Shown one piece after another: positions 45,670 through 54,930 of a DNA stretch of 64,000 nt. Position numbers and translations under genes: made by a program. The notes under the pieces are model-generated. The model saw only the letters and a program-made list of their open reading frames with translations, was not told where the DNA came from and ran no database searches. The DNA lies in the NCBI RefSeq assembly GCF_004792295.1, contig NZ_SRRY01000001.1, positions 2,797,501-2,861,500 on the forward strand. Reading direction: 5' to 3'. The stretch comes from Pseudoalteromonas sp. MEBiC 03607. GTDB taxonomy: Bacteria; Pseudomonadota; Gammaproteobacteria; Enterobacterales; Alteromonadaceae. How positions within the stretch are numbered: the first letter of the stretch is position 1; the number at the start of each line of letters is the position of its first letter.

Positions 45670-48306
45670 TTAGAAGGTTTGTTCTACTTTCAAGAATATA
45701 GTGCGGCCTAACACATCATATAATGATGTTGACGCATCACGATAATCATAAAAACCGTCGTACCATTTTGGTGCTTCACGGTCAAAGATGTTATTAACAC
45801 CAAATGTTACTTTACCATTCCAGTCGTGTGTATAAGATACTTGAGCATTGTGCTTAAAGTAACTTGCAACAGGTGCTAAAGATGGGTTATTAAACTCTTC
45901 TGCACCAGACTCTTGCTGACCGATGTAGTAAGAAGACCATGCAGCGCCGAAATTGTCATATTTCCAATCAAGGGTCATATTAGCTCGCCACTCAGGATAG
46001 TCTTGAAGACCAGCGTAGTCGAAAGGATCAGCACCTTTTTCCGTAATTTCAACAAACTCTTCAACAAAGCTTGCTTCACCACGTAATGAGAAGTCACCGA
46101 TGCTAGTTTCGTGTGTATAGTTCGCTTTAAAGTCAAACCCAGATGTCTCTAAAGAAGCCATGTTTTGGTCAAAACTGTACATTACGTCAATTTTACCTTC
46201 TGCATCACGAACAACAGCAGGGTTAGAACCATTTTCAATCTCATCTGAAAGTAAACGATCTGTACTGATCGCAGCAATACGGTTATCAATTTTTACTTTA
46301 TAGTAAGAAACTTCCATTGAAAGTGCATCTGTTACATTCCAAACTGTACCAACAGTCAGTGACTCACCTTCTTCTGGTTCTAAATCAGGGTTACCACCAA
46401 ACCATGTTTTATGCTGTGAACCGCTTGGTGCACAGTAAACTGTATCACTTGCAGCGTTACCTTGGTTATCACACCACAATGTATCGTAATTAGTTTCAAA
46501 GCTTAGAGATTGGCTAGAGAACATCTCCCCCATGTTTGGTGCACGGAAAGATTCTCCCCAACTTGCACGTACTAGAAGGTCATCAGTAATACGCCATGCA
46601 GCACCCAGTTGGCTTGTTACGTTGTCAAACTCACCTTCAACAACAGATGCACCTACGTCACCTTTTTGCTCATATTTATCATAACGAACAGCAGCGTTTA
46701 AATCTAAACCGAATGGGAAAGCAGCTTGTAACTCTAGATAGCTAGAAGTACGGTCACGTGTTGCAAACACATCATCACCACCTGAACCACCTGAGACATT
46801 ACCTGAAGCAGACAGAGGATCGGAATACTGAGTAAAGTCGATAGTTTCAAACTCTGCACCTACTACACCTGCTAAAGTGAATGATTCATTATCAACAAAC
46901 GTTGTAGAAACTAAACCGTCAAATTGCGTGCTTTCGAACTCTGCTTTATAAGTACCCATGTGAGCTGCACCGGCATAAAGCTCAGCCATTTGCGCATCCC
47001 ACGAAGCGTAATCCATACCTGTTGTGTTAAAAATATCGTACTCGCCAGTATCAATAAGAGATTGTACAAGGGGATCATTGATAAGGTTACGATTAAAAGA
47101 CTCAGTTGTAGAACGACTACGCTGAGCATTAATTTCCCAGTCAACTCCGTTACCAAGTTCGGTATAACCAACTAAACCACCTACAAAATCGATATTAGCG
47201 ATTTCAACACGTGTGTCACGATTACCTAAGTTAGCTGAACGCATGCTTAGTGAGATATCTTCACCATATGGGTTCATAGGATTGTCAGCATACATAGTTG
47301 GTTTTGTTGTTGATACAGGTGTCCCTGCATAACGAGCATCAGTTTTTGACATTGACGCACTTGCACGACCACGAAAATATAGATCGTCAGTTAACTCGTA
47401 CTTAAAGTTTGAAAGAATTGAATCTTGCTCAGAATCAGCAAAAAGCTTTGTAACAGCACCATAGCTATATAAACAACGGCCATCGCTACTTGGTACAGTA
47501 TTTTCAGCAACATCACATAAATCGGCTGAGTACCAGTTTTTAGAATCTTTTCCTTGGCCATTTGGAACTGAGCTGTAAGAAGAGAATGCATTATATAGCT
47601 CAGAGTCTAACTCCCAGATATCTCGGTCGTAAACTGCATCAGCTTTATAGTGTTCGTAAGTTAATGTGATATTACCCTTATCAGACGCATAACCACCTGT
47701 CACTGAAAAGCGGTTAGTGTCGCCCCCATCAACTGAAGGTAACTCTGTATCATATGAGAAGTTTAAGCCATTGAAGTCTTTTTTAGTGATAATGTTAATT
47801 ACACCAGCAACAGCATCAGAGCCATATACTGCAGATGCACCTTCACGAAGGATTTCAATGCGTTCAACAATAGCCATAGGAATACGAGATGTATCTGCTG
47901 CAGCACCTGACGATGAACTTGTACCCGGCATACGGCGACCATCTAACAACACAAGCGTATAGTTAGCACCAAGACCACGCATGTTTACGTTTGAAGTTGC
48001 TGCTGCGCCAGAGCCGTAACCTGACATACCTCGCCATGAACCGAAGCTATTTACAGATGAGTTGTTGAGTACGTCTGCAACTGTTGCTTCACCTGAAAGT
48101 TGAATATCTGCGGCAGTAATAACTGTTACTGGTGAGGCTGTTTCCATATCGACTTGCTTGATACGTGAACCTGTCACTTCGATGCGCTCAACCTTTTTTG
48201 CGTTTTCATCGTCTGCAGCGAAAGAGCTTGCAGAAAATGTCGCTGTTGATGCTGCACCAAAAGCCACTGCTAAGCGAACAGCTTTTGAGATCTTATTATT
48301 TAACAT
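45670..48306 (-). CDS. TonB-dependent receptor 2
   Basis: An 878-residue outer-membrane receptor. The signal peptide MLNNKISKAVRLAVAFGAAS ends near SSFAADD. KKVERIEVTGSRI leads into the plug (about 45-175) with LVLLDGRRMPG and IVERIEILREGASAVYGSDAVAGVINIIT, then the barrel, ending YDVLGRTIFLKVEQTF. Paralogous to receptors 1 and 3: the leader region and the pre-plug motif are almost identical, while the barrels diverge, as expected for different ligands. The start at 48306 is behind CAGGGAGAA. It has its own promoter and terminator. Confidence 0.93.
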   Translation of the reverse strand: MLNNKISKAVRLAVAFGAASTATFSASSFAADDENAKKVERIEVTGSRIKQVDMETASPVTVITAADIQLSGEATVADVLNNSSVNSFGSWRGMSGYGSGAAATSNVNMRGLGANYTLVLLDGRRMPGTSSSSGAAADTSRIPMAIVERIEILREGASAVYGSDAVAGVINIITKKDFNGLNFSYDTELPSVDGGDTNRFSVTGGYASDKGNITLTYEHYKADAVYDRDIWELDSELYNAFSSYSSVPNGQGKDSKNWYSADLCDVAENTVPSSDGRCLYSYGAVTKLFADSEQDSILSNFKYELTDDLYFRGRASASMSKTDARYAGTPVSTTKPTMYADNPMNPYGEDISLSMRSANLGNRDTRVEIANIDFVGGLVGYTELGNGVDWEINAQRSRSTTESFNRNLINDPLVQSLIDTGEYDIFNTTGMDYASWDAQMAELYAGAAHMGTYKAEFESTQFDGLVSTTFVDNESFTLAGVVGAEFETIDFTQYSDPLSASGNVSGGSGGDDVFATRDRTSSYLELQAAFPFGLDLNAAVRYDKYEQKGDVGASVVEGEFDNVTSQLGAAWRITDDLLVRASWGESFRAPNMGEMFSSQSLSFETNYDTLWCDNQGNAASDTVYCAPSGSQHKTWFGGNPDLEPEEGESLTVGTVWNVTDALSMEVSYYKVKIDNRIAAISTDRLLSDEIENGSNPAVVRDAEGKIDVMYSFDQNMASLETSGFDFKANYTHETSIGDFSLRGEASFVEEFVEITEKGADPFDYAGLQDYPEWRANMTLDWKYDNFGAAWSSYYIGQQESGAEEFNNPSLAPVASYFKHNAQVSYTHDWNGKVTFGVNNIFDREAPKWYDGFYDYRDASTSLYDVLGRTIFLKVEQTF

Positions 48307-48390
48307 TTTATTCTCCCTGAGCCATGTTTTTCATGGATTATTTATAGTTATTCAAGATAAATGCATATTAAGCAGCTATTTTGAGCCATG

Positions 48391-48420
48391 ATAATAATAT
48401 CCTCACATCAAACAGGTCAA
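48391..48420 (-). promoter_or_regulatory. Predicted promoter of TonB receptor 2
   Basis: The minus strand reads TTGACC (48415-48420), then 18 nt, then TATTAT (48391-48396). It shares TTGACC-N13-GATATTA with the promoter of receptor 1. Confidence 0.55.
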
Positions 48421-48432
48421 CACTTTAGTAAC

Positions 48433-48451
48433 TTAAAAGTTCAACTTTTAA
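48433..48451. promoter_or_regulatory. Palindromic element upstream of TonB receptor 2 promoter
   Basis: TTAAAAGTT-C-AACTTTTAA, perfect 9-bp arms, centred about 24 nt upstream of the -35 box, where activators commonly bind. A second AAAAGTTAACTTTT lies at 48549. Confidence 0.45.
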
Positions 48452-48548
48452 CAACAAACCAAACAATAAAACCAAGAAAAACACACCATTAACACCCATA
48501 AACAACCCACAATAAATATATAAACACTTAAATTAATTGATATTATGT

Positions 48549-48562
48549 AAAAGTTAACTTTT
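48549..48562. promoter_or_regulatory. Second AAAAGTTAACTTTT palindrome
   Basis: A perfect 14-bp palindrome with the same half-site as the element at 48433, about 107 nt away (centre to centre about 113 nt). Confidence 0.4.
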
Positions 48563-48768
48563 TACCACCTGTACCATTAATGTGAACAACAAAAACCACT
48601 AGGCAAAGATAAGTGCAAAAATATCAACAATACAGCAAAAGCATTTTAGATTAATATTTGTTTATTTTATTTTTTAATAAATAAAAAATAGCAATAAAAA
48701 AGGTGAGTTAACGTAAAAACAAGACAAAAAACACAAATTTTTCCTGATTATGAATGAACAATGCAAAA

Positions 48769-48794
48769 GTTAATAGAATGAACATTCTATTAAC
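48769..48794. promoter_or_regulatory. Perfect 26-bp palindrome upstream of DUF547 gene
   Basis: GTTAATAGAATG and CATTCTATTAAC are exact complements separated by AA. It lies about 150 nt before the DUF547 start. There is no T-run after it, so a dimeric-regulator operator is the likeliest reading. Confidence 0.5.
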
Positions 48795-48946
48795 GACATT
48801 AAAAGTAATCACCAAGCATTACAAAACCTTCCTTCTTTATCAGTAAAGAGTACATATACACTCACCAATCAAATCAGGGACATGTAAACTTGATAAAAAC
48901 GTTACAATCGGCAATAGTTAGATTGTTAAAATGACAAGGAAAAAAA

Positions 48947-50122
48947 ATGATTAAACAACTTTTACTAATAACATTTACTTTTTGCTCACTTTCAGCGTTC
49001 GCAAAGATTGATAAATTACCAGAAGAGTTTTCAGACTTTAGTTTGAACCGTGATATTAAAGTGTCTTACGAAGACTTAGATGCGTTACTAGAAATAACTG
49101 TGCTTGATATGGGCATGTCTGATAGAAGCTCACGCAAGTCGCAATCATCAATTGGCACTCGGATGAAATCACACAAAAATAACGATACAGCCTTAGAGGC
49201 CAATCGCTTCCTTTTTGAAAGTGTATCTCAATCTGAGATTAAAGATGGTTTCCATAAAATTCGCATTAGCTTAGAGAAGCTTCCTGATGAAGTATCTTTG
49301 AATGAATTGAGCCTTGATGAGCAGCTTGCATATTGGTTAAATCTTTACAACACAGCAATGGTTGAGAAGTTAATTGAGCACTACCCTATCCGTGATACTG
49401 AAGATCTTCTTTTTGGTGATGATTCAATCTTAGAAGAAGAGTTTTTGACGGTTGCTGGTTATAAATTGTCATTAAATGATATCCAGCAAAAAATCGTTTT
49501 CGAAAAATTCGGCAAGAAAAAGCCAATTGTTATGTACGGTTTTTATCAAGGCAATATTGGGAGTCCGAACCTTCGTAACGAAGCTTATAAAGGAAGCAAG
49601 GTTTATCACCAGCTAGTTGATAATGGCGAAGAGTTTGTAAATTCAAACCGGGGCATGCAAATCAAGCGTAAAAATCGACTTTATGTGTCTAAGTATTACG
49701 AACAAGCAAAACCTCTTTTTGATGATTTTGAAGCCGACTTAAGAGAGCATTTAGAGGATTATGCCGAAGGTTCAATGAAATCAGATGTTAAATACGCAAA
49801 ACGCTTCGAAGTAGACATCGAGGACTGGAGTATCACTGATCTTTATGGAACTGAAAGAAGTTTTGGAGCGACAGCGTCAACAAACCCAGCAGCAATGCTA
49901 AATGCAGTAGTGAGTAATTCAGCCGCTCCTGTTGCATCAGATGGTAGCAGCTCAGGTATGGGAGCCGTAAATATTAACTTTATTAACGACTCTATCATGA
50001 TGCGTACAATGAACTTTGGCCGTTTCTCTCCAGAAATGTTAGAAAAAATCAAAAAGCTTAACTTAAAGCGCCAAGATAACAGTGGCTCTGTTGAAATTAA
50101 GGACCTTGATTCAAACAATTAA
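48947..50122 (+). CDS. DUF547-domain secreted protein
   Basis: A 391-residue protein with signal peptide MIKQLLLITFTFCSLSAFA cut before KIDK. The DUF547 core is recognisable in SLNELSLDEQLAYWLNLYNTAMVEKLIEHYPI and in SLNDIQQKIV followed by GNIGSPNLRNEAYKG. DUF547 proteins are mostly secreted; some authors relate the fold to papain-like/transglutaminase enzymes, but no catalytic triad can be confirmed here. A Ser/Ala-rich loop (about 318-340) is unusual. The start is supported by AAGGAA. A decayed second copy follows directly. It sits between TonB receptor 2 and the TPR/oxygenase gene. Confidence 0.85.
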   Translation: MIKQLLLITFTFCSLSAFAKIDKLPEEFSDFSLNRDIKVSYEDLDALLEITVLDMGMSDRSSRKSQSSIGTRMKSHKNNDTALEANRFLFESVSQSEIKDGFHKIRISLEKLPDEVSLNELSLDEQLAYWLNLYNTAMVEKLIEHYPIRDTEDLLFGDDSILEEEFLTVAGYKLSLNDIQQKIVFEKFGKKKPIVMYGFYQGNIGSPNLRNEAYKGSKVYHQLVDNGEEFVNSNRGMQIKRKNRLYVSKYYEQAKPLFDDFEADLREHLEDYAEGSMKSDVKYAKRFEVDIEDWSITDLYGTERSFGATASTNPAAMLNAVVSNSAAPVASDGSSSGMGAVNINFINDSIMMRTMNFGRFSPEMLEKIKKLNLKRQDNSGSVEIKDLDSNN

Positions 50123-50130
50123 AATAAAAA

Positions 50131-50166
50131 GGCCGCTCGTCAAAAGAATATGACGGGTGGCTTTTT
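50131..50166 (+). terminator. Terminator after the DUF547 gene
   Basis: GGCCGCTCGTCA and TGACGGGTGGC form an imperfect hairpin (9 of 11 pairs) followed by five T, about 9 nt past the stop. It separates the intact gene from its decayed copy. Confidence 0.7.
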
Positions 50167-50184
50167 CTGAACAGGGAGTTCGCT

Positions 50185-51331
50185 ATGCTTAAACCACTCT
50201 TATTAATTACCGCAATTTTCTTTACTGCACACTCGACAGCAAAACTAGGCACTCTACCTGAAGAATTTGCCGATTTCGGCTTAGGATAGTGATTTATCAA
50301 TATCTTATGGTGATTTAGATCAGTTACTTAAAATCACGGTTATTGACTTAGGCCGCTCAGACCGAGGTTTTCGAAAAGGCCAGTCAGGCATTGGCACACG
50401 TACCCGAGCACACAAAAATAACGATACAGCTTTAGAGGCAAATCGTTTTTATTATGAAGAAGTTGTAAAGGCAAACCTGAAAACTGGTTTTAAAAAATAC
50501 GCCTGAGCCTTGAACGAGTTCCTGACCAAATCTCTCTCAATGAGCTCGTTCTATCTGAGCAACTGGCTTATTGGCTAAATTTATATACCACAGCATTATT
50601 TGAGAAACTCATTGAGCACTACCCTATCTTCAGTCCTGAAGATTTATTATTTGGTGATAATTCATTACTTGATGAGGAATTTATTCCTGATATGGGATAA
50701 AGCCTGTCTTTAAATGACATACAACACAACATTGTCTTTAAAAAGTTTGGCAAAAGTAAAGCAATTGTAAAGTACGGCTTTCATCAAGGGAATATCGGTA
50801 GCCCAAACTTACGCCCAGAAGCCTATGTTAGGAAGCAAAGTTTATTACTAACTAGCAAACAATGGTGAGGAATTTGTTAATTCTAACCGAGGTATGCAAA
50901 TTAAAGGGAAAGATAGGCTTTACCTATCCGTCGACTACCAGCAAACAGAAGTCTTGTTTGACGACTTTGAGCAAGATTTAAAGTCTCATATTGAACACTA
51001 TACTAATGGCTCTTTAAAAGATGCTGTGGAGTCATCTAAAGGGTTTAAGCTTACAATAGATGATTGGCAGGTAGTTGATTTGTATCGTACACAAAGGGCT
51101 TATGGTACGGCATATGCTACCAATAGGGCTGCGTTAGCAGACATTGGCGGAAGAACATATGGTTTTCGTGCTCCAGATGGTAGCTCTATGACTGATCCGT
51201 TGACTAAAAGATTGGCTCAATTCGGCCGATATCCTCCGCAAATTTGGAACAAAATCCAGAAATTACATAAACAGAAAGAACGAATTAAAGGCACTGTAGA
51301 AATCAAAGACCTTGATGTAAATCAAGACTAA
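50185..51331 (+). pseudogene. Decayed tandem copy of the DUF547 gene
   Basis: It begins with a good ribosome-binding site (AGGGAG) and a signal peptide, MLKPLLLITAIFFTAHSTAK, then LGTLPEEFADFGLG, and follows the intact upstream gene all the way to the C-terminal VEIKDLDVN. The frame is broken several times: a 1-nt insertion with TAG near 50284-50290, a frame change at the A-run near 50490-50505, an in-frame TAA at 50698-50700, another frame change near 50827, and TAA at 50849-50851. Only the last third (50894-51331, 145 codons) remains open. Some nucleotide stretches, such as the one encoding HKNNDTALEANRF, are still almost identical to the intact copy, so the duplication looks fairly recent. 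A functional product is unlikely. Confidence 0.88.
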
Positions 51332-51347
51332 CATTTTACTTTATACT

Positions 51348-51380
51348 ACACCCTGTTAACATAAAGCAAAAACAGGGTGT
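51348..51380 (+). promoter_or_regulatory. Inverted repeat covering the ribosome-binding site of the TPR/oxygenase gene
   Basis: ACACCCTGTT and AACAGGGTGT pair perfectly over 10 bp with a 13-nt loop. The right arm contains AGGGTG, the only purine-rich site before the GTG start at 51385. It may be a weak terminator for the copy upstream or a translational switch. Confidence 0.5.
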
Positions 51381-51384
51381 AAGT

Positions 51385-53175
51385 GTGGATAATACATTTC
51401 AACAAGCTTTGCGCGCGTTCAATCAACAACAATATGTGCAGGCATTACAACTTCTTTCTTTACAAACAAACAAAACCGCTGATTGGTATACATTAAATAG
51501 CTTATGTTTATCAGCTGTAAACAAAACAATAGAAGCAGAGCAATGTTATTTGCAAGGCTTAAGCCTATTTAGTGATCATGTCGGCCTTTTAGACAACTAC
51601 ACCAACCTACTATGTAAACAAAAAAAATATGCACACTGTATTCAGTTTTGTGAATACAACACAGCTTCTTTGTCACTTGAAAAGCCACGACTTAATTACA
51701 TTGAGAGCCTAATTAATCAGGATGAATTACTTAAAGCAGAGCAGTTAATTAATGAAACATCCCCTTCGCAAAGCACAATAATTAGATATCACTGGCTCAC
51801 TTTAGAGCTTTTCGAGCGATTGGGGGATTTAAAACGCATCGAAGACTATTTTCAAACCCAATTGCCTGGTCAATTAAAGGGGCAATTTCATTTCGTTTAT
51901 AAACATGCCTGTAATTATCGAAATTTAGGTCAATTTTCCGAGGCGTTAACGCTTTTGCAAATGCTTTTAAAACAGCAACCAAGCGCCGAATTGCATTACA
52001 TAGTTGGTTGCACATATTATGATTTACAGCAATATGAACAAGCACAAGCTCATCTTAAGGCATGCTTAGAACTTGCTCCTAACTATGTACCTGCACATGA
52101 AAGCCTAAATAAGCTCTACTGGGAACACTCGCAGGGCCAGTTAATGAGTTCATATGCTCAAACTTTCAAAAACTATGATGCAAACCCCGTTCTGATCCAC
52201 TCTCAAATTGGCCAACTACTGCAACTAGATAAATTAGAAGAAGCATTATTAGTAAGCAGTAAAGCAATACAAAACCACCCGCAAAATTTAGATTTACATC
52301 ATGCCCACAGTATTATTCTAGATAGAATAGGTGACGAAGAAAAAGCATTTTCACTACTTCAACAACTCGTTAAAGCAGCCCCACAAAATGCACGTTACTG
52401 TATTGATCTAGCAAACTTTTACATACAACAAGGCGATTACAGCTCAGCGAGCTCTCATTTAGAAGGTGCTGTAAAATTTAATCCTCATAACCAAGAACTT
52501 TGGGCATATTTAAGTATTGCCTGGCGCTTATCAAATAATGATAAATATCACTGGTTAACTGACCTAGATAAATTCGTTAAAGTGATGGAGCTCCCTGCTC
52601 CGCCTGGTTTTAAAACCTTTGCTGATTTTAATAAGCAGTTGCAGGAACTAATGTTCAGCCTTCACACAAATAAACTACAACCATTAGATCAAAGTGTGCG
52701 CAGCGGTAGTCAAACACAAGGTCACTTATTACACCGCTCAAACCAACTTATTGATTTATTTAAGTCATCTATGAGCCAATGCATTAATCGATACTTGATG
52801 CAGCTTCCTGAGGATGCTAATCATCCTCTATTAGCACGTAACCATAAACGCTTTGTTGCCAGAGGTAGTTGGTCGGTAAAACTAGAAGAAGGCGGTTTTC
52901 ATGCTAATCATATCCACCCTCAAGGTTGGTTATCAGCGCCGAGCTATATTTCTATTCCTGATGAGATGAGTAAAGATGATGACACTAAAAATGGCTGGCT
53001 TAAGCTAGGAGAAACCAGTCTTAACTTAGGTGAACGAGAGTCTATAGCTCGTGAAATATGCCCTGAGGAAGGTCAAATTATTATATTCCCAAGCTATATT
53101 TGGCATGGTACCTACCAACTAAAAAGCAATAGACCTCGGCTAACTATTCCATGTGATATCATGCCCTTAAAATAA
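51385..53175 (+). CDS. TPR protein with C-terminal 2OG-Fe(II) oxygenase-like domain
   Basis: A 596-residue cytoplasmic protein. Residues about 1-400 are tetratricopeptide repeats (for example YYDLQQYEQAQAHLKACLELAPN). The C-terminal domain (about 440-596) matches the putative 2OG-Fe(II) oxygenase family: GGFHANHIHPQGWLSAPSYIS supplies the first iron-ligand histidines, FPSYIWHGTY the distal His, and RPRLTIPCDI the Arg for 2-oxoglutarate. All key residues appear present, so it may hydroxylate a peptide or small substrate held by the repeats. The GTG start at 51385 follows AGGGTG; no better start exists before the repeats. It is convergent with the TPR-sulfotransferase gene across a bidirectional terminator. 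Confidence 0.83.
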   Translation: MDNTFQQALRAFNQQQYVQALQLLSLQTNKTADWYTLNSLCLSAVNKTIEAEQCYLQGLSLFSDHVGLLDNYTNLLCKQKKYAHCIQFCEYNTASLSLEKPRLNYIESLINQDELLKAEQLINETSPSQSTIIRYHWLTLELFERLGDLKRIEDYFQTQLPGQLKGQFHFVYKHACNYRNLGQFSEALTLLQMLLKQQPSAELHYIVGCTYYDLQQYEQAQAHLKACLELAPNYVPAHESLNKLYWEHSQGQLMSSYAQTFKNYDANPVLIHSQIGQLLQLDKLEEALLVSSKAIQNHPQNLDLHHAHSIILDRIGDEEKAFSLLQQLVKAAPQNARYCIDLANFYIQQGDYSSASSHLEGAVKFNPHNQELWAYLSIAWRLSNNDKYHWLTDLDKFVKVMELPAPPGFKTFADFNKQLQELMFSLHTNKLQPLDQSVRSGSQTQGHLLHRSNQLIDLFKSSMSQCINRYLMQLPEDANHPLLARNHKRFVARGSWSVKLEEGGFHANHIHPQGWLSAPSYISIPDEMSKDDDTKNGWLKLGETSLNLGERESIAREICPEEGQIIIFPSYIWHGTYQLKSNRPRLTIPCDIMPLK

Positions 53176-53179
53176 TAAA

Positions 53180-53208
53180 AAAAAGACCATCAAACTGATG
53201 GTCTTTTT
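53180..53208. terminator. Bidirectional terminator between TPR/oxygenase and TPR-sulfotransferase genes
   Basis: AAAAAGACCATCA and TGATGGTCTTTTT pair across AAC, with T-runs on both strands. It ends both convergent genes. Confidence 0.9.
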
Positions 53209-53221
53209 CGATAAATAATTG

Positions 53222-54871
53222 CTAACTATTTAAAAGCTTTTTAGCATCTAAATATGATTCTTCATCGGACTGTATGTATTCAAGATAATTTGCAAATCGT
53301 CCTGATGATGACTTGTACAGGGGCTTTCTAACTTGCCATACACTTGCGGTACTAACTGCTCCAGATTTATTGTGAAAACTCCGCGCTTCATTATTATATT
53401 CAAGTCCTAAAAAACTAAACAGAGGTACTAACACCTGCTCAGGTGAGCAAACAAGCTGGTCGTAATTGACAGTAAAAATATCATTATTACCAAAACGTGA
53501 CTGCCAATGCGACTTAATTCGTTGCTGCTGCTCATAATGGTGCAGAGTATCACTAAGTGAAACTGCATAGTTTAAGCTCGGGCCTAAATGCTGAAAAAAA
53601 GCTGACAAGCTATTGTCTTTAATATCTCGCTCTGTCCATATAATCTTCGCTTTTGGATATAACTGCTTGATGATGTCTAAGTAAAGGTAATTTTCAGGGC
53701 GTTTATCTGTTACATACTGCGCACCTTCGCTTCTTAGAGTTAGTTGCTCAATGTAACCATTGACAAACTCAGGCAGTTTAGCCTTTTTAACAAGTGCCTT
53801 TACATCACCAATCAAATTAAATAACGACGAGTGTAAATAGGCAATTTCGCCGCCGGCAGCTATTCGCTCGTTAGAACTGATGATTTGCTCAATTAATGTT
53901 GAGCCTGAACGAAACATACCGCAAATTATAATGGGTGTTATCGAGCTGTTAGCTTCTTGCAGAGTAATATTACGAGCTAAGGTGAAGTCAGTAATCTCTT
54001 CGACAGATTGGCGAACATATTTAGGCAAGTATTTTTTATTATATTGATTTGCTTTTACATAGTAATGCCATGCTTTCTGATAGTTTTTGCAATCATTAAA
54101 CACTTTACCAAGTGCATAATAAAGGTCAGCAGACGCTATATCATCTGACTCACGCTTCAATATAGTTAAGCATGCTTGTTCATAGTCAATTGCATCGCGT
54201 TCAGAAAAGGTTTCAATATCGGCTAATCTTGCTTGAGCCATCGCATTTAATGCATCTATTGCTAGTACTCGTTGAAAGCCTTGTTTAGCTTTGTCTTTAT
54301 GACCAAGCTGTTCATAAATATTTGCTAAAGCAAAGTGGGCTTGTAGATTATTCTTATCATGGATAATAGCTTGTTCTAAGTAATGTACGGCTTCATCGGG
54401 TTGATGTAATTGCTCATTATGCATAAAAGCGATTTCAATCAGTGCAGGTACTTTAAACTGCTCAGACAATTGCATCGCTTGTTTAAGATAACGTGTAGCC
54501 GCATCTGCGTTATAAAGCTTTCTTTCTACTTTACCTAGTTGAAAACAAATATCAGCTTGCTTAGGGTTTGCCTCATATAAAGGTAGCAGCGCGCTTTTTG
54601 CTATTTTGAACTCACCACAACTTAAACTTAATTGTACTAAGGTGAGTACGTAATCAAGCTTTGTTGGGGCAATTGATACCAGTTGCTGGCAATATGCAAT
54701 GGCTGTTTCAGTATCTTGTTGCTGCATAGCAACTTTAAAAAAGATCTGTAACACTTTTTCAGCAAACTCATTGTTATGTGTTAGAGGTTTTAATAATTCT
54801 ATCCCCTGGCTAACTTTACCTTGCTGAAGTAAAGCTACAGCCTGGTTAAAGGTATATTCTTCTGGTGTCAT
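53222..54871 (-). CDS. TPR-sulfotransferase 1
   Basis: A 549-residue protein. Residues about 1-285 are tetratricopeptide repeats (TFNQAVALLQQGKVSQGIELL, AHFALANIYEQLGHKDKAKQGFQRVL). The C-terminal Sulfotransfer_3-type domain has the 5'-phosphosulfate loop with Arg321-Ser-Gly-Ser-Thr in IIICGMFRSGSTLIEQ, and the 3'-phosphate region in KAKIIWTERDIKDNSLSAFF. It should transfer sulfate from PAPS to an unknown acceptor; the repeats suggest a protein or peptide partner. The start at 54871 follows GGGGAAAC; a longer frame of 14 residues lacks a ribosome-binding site. It lies directly downstream of TonB receptor 3, with that receptor's terminator ending 11 nt before its ATG. Confidence 0.88.
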   Translation of the reverse strand: MTPEEYTFNQAVALLQQGKVSQGIELLKPLTHNNEFAEKVLQIFFKVAMQQQDTETAIAYCQQLVSIAPTKLDYVLTLVQLSLSCGEFKIAKSALLPLYEANPKQADICFQLGKVERKLYNADAATRYLKQAMQLSEQFKVPALIEIAFMHNEQLHQPDEAVHYLEQAIIHDKNNLQAHFALANIYEQLGHKDKAKQGFQRVLAIDALNAMAQARLADIETFSERDAIDYEQACLTILKRESDDIASADLYYALGKVFNDCKNYQKAWHYYVKANQYNKKYLPKYVRQSVEEITDFTLARNITLQEANSSITPIIICGMFRSGSTLIEQIISSNERIAAGGEIAYLHSSLFNLIGDVKALVKKAKLPEFVNGYIEQLTLRSEGAQYVTDKRPENYLYLDIIKQLYPKAKIIWTERDIKDNSLSAFFQHLGPSLNYAVSLSDTLHHYEQQQRIKSHWQSRFGNNDIFTVNYDQLVCSPEQVLVPLFSFLGLEYNNEARSFHNKSGAVSTASVWQVRKPLYKSSSGRFANYLEYIQSDEESYLDAKKLLNS

Positions 54872-54881
54872 TGTTTCCCCA

Positions 54882-54908
54882 TAAAAAAAGCGAGCCGAAG
54901 CTCGCTTT
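54882..54908 (-). terminator. Terminator/attenuator between TonB receptor 3 and TPR-sulfotransferase 1
   Basis: On the minus strand AAAGCGAGC and GCTCGCTTT pair around TTCG and enter a seven-T run. The run ends just before the ribosome-binding site of the sulfotransferase, so read-through would decide that gene's expression. Confidence 0.85.
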
Positions 54909-54930
54909 ATCATACATTAATTAATTCAAA

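Larger units (their letters stand above)
48307..48946. other. AT-rich divergent regulatory region
   Basis: About 640 nt between receptor 2 and the DUF547 gene without a protein gene. It carries a predicted receptor 2 promoter, two AAAAGTT/AACTTTT palindromes and a perfect 26-bp palindrome, listed separately. The DUF547 start is preceded by a good AAGGAA ribosome-binding site at about 48938. The base composition is very AT-rich, a natural target for H-NS-type proteins. Confidence 0.65.
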
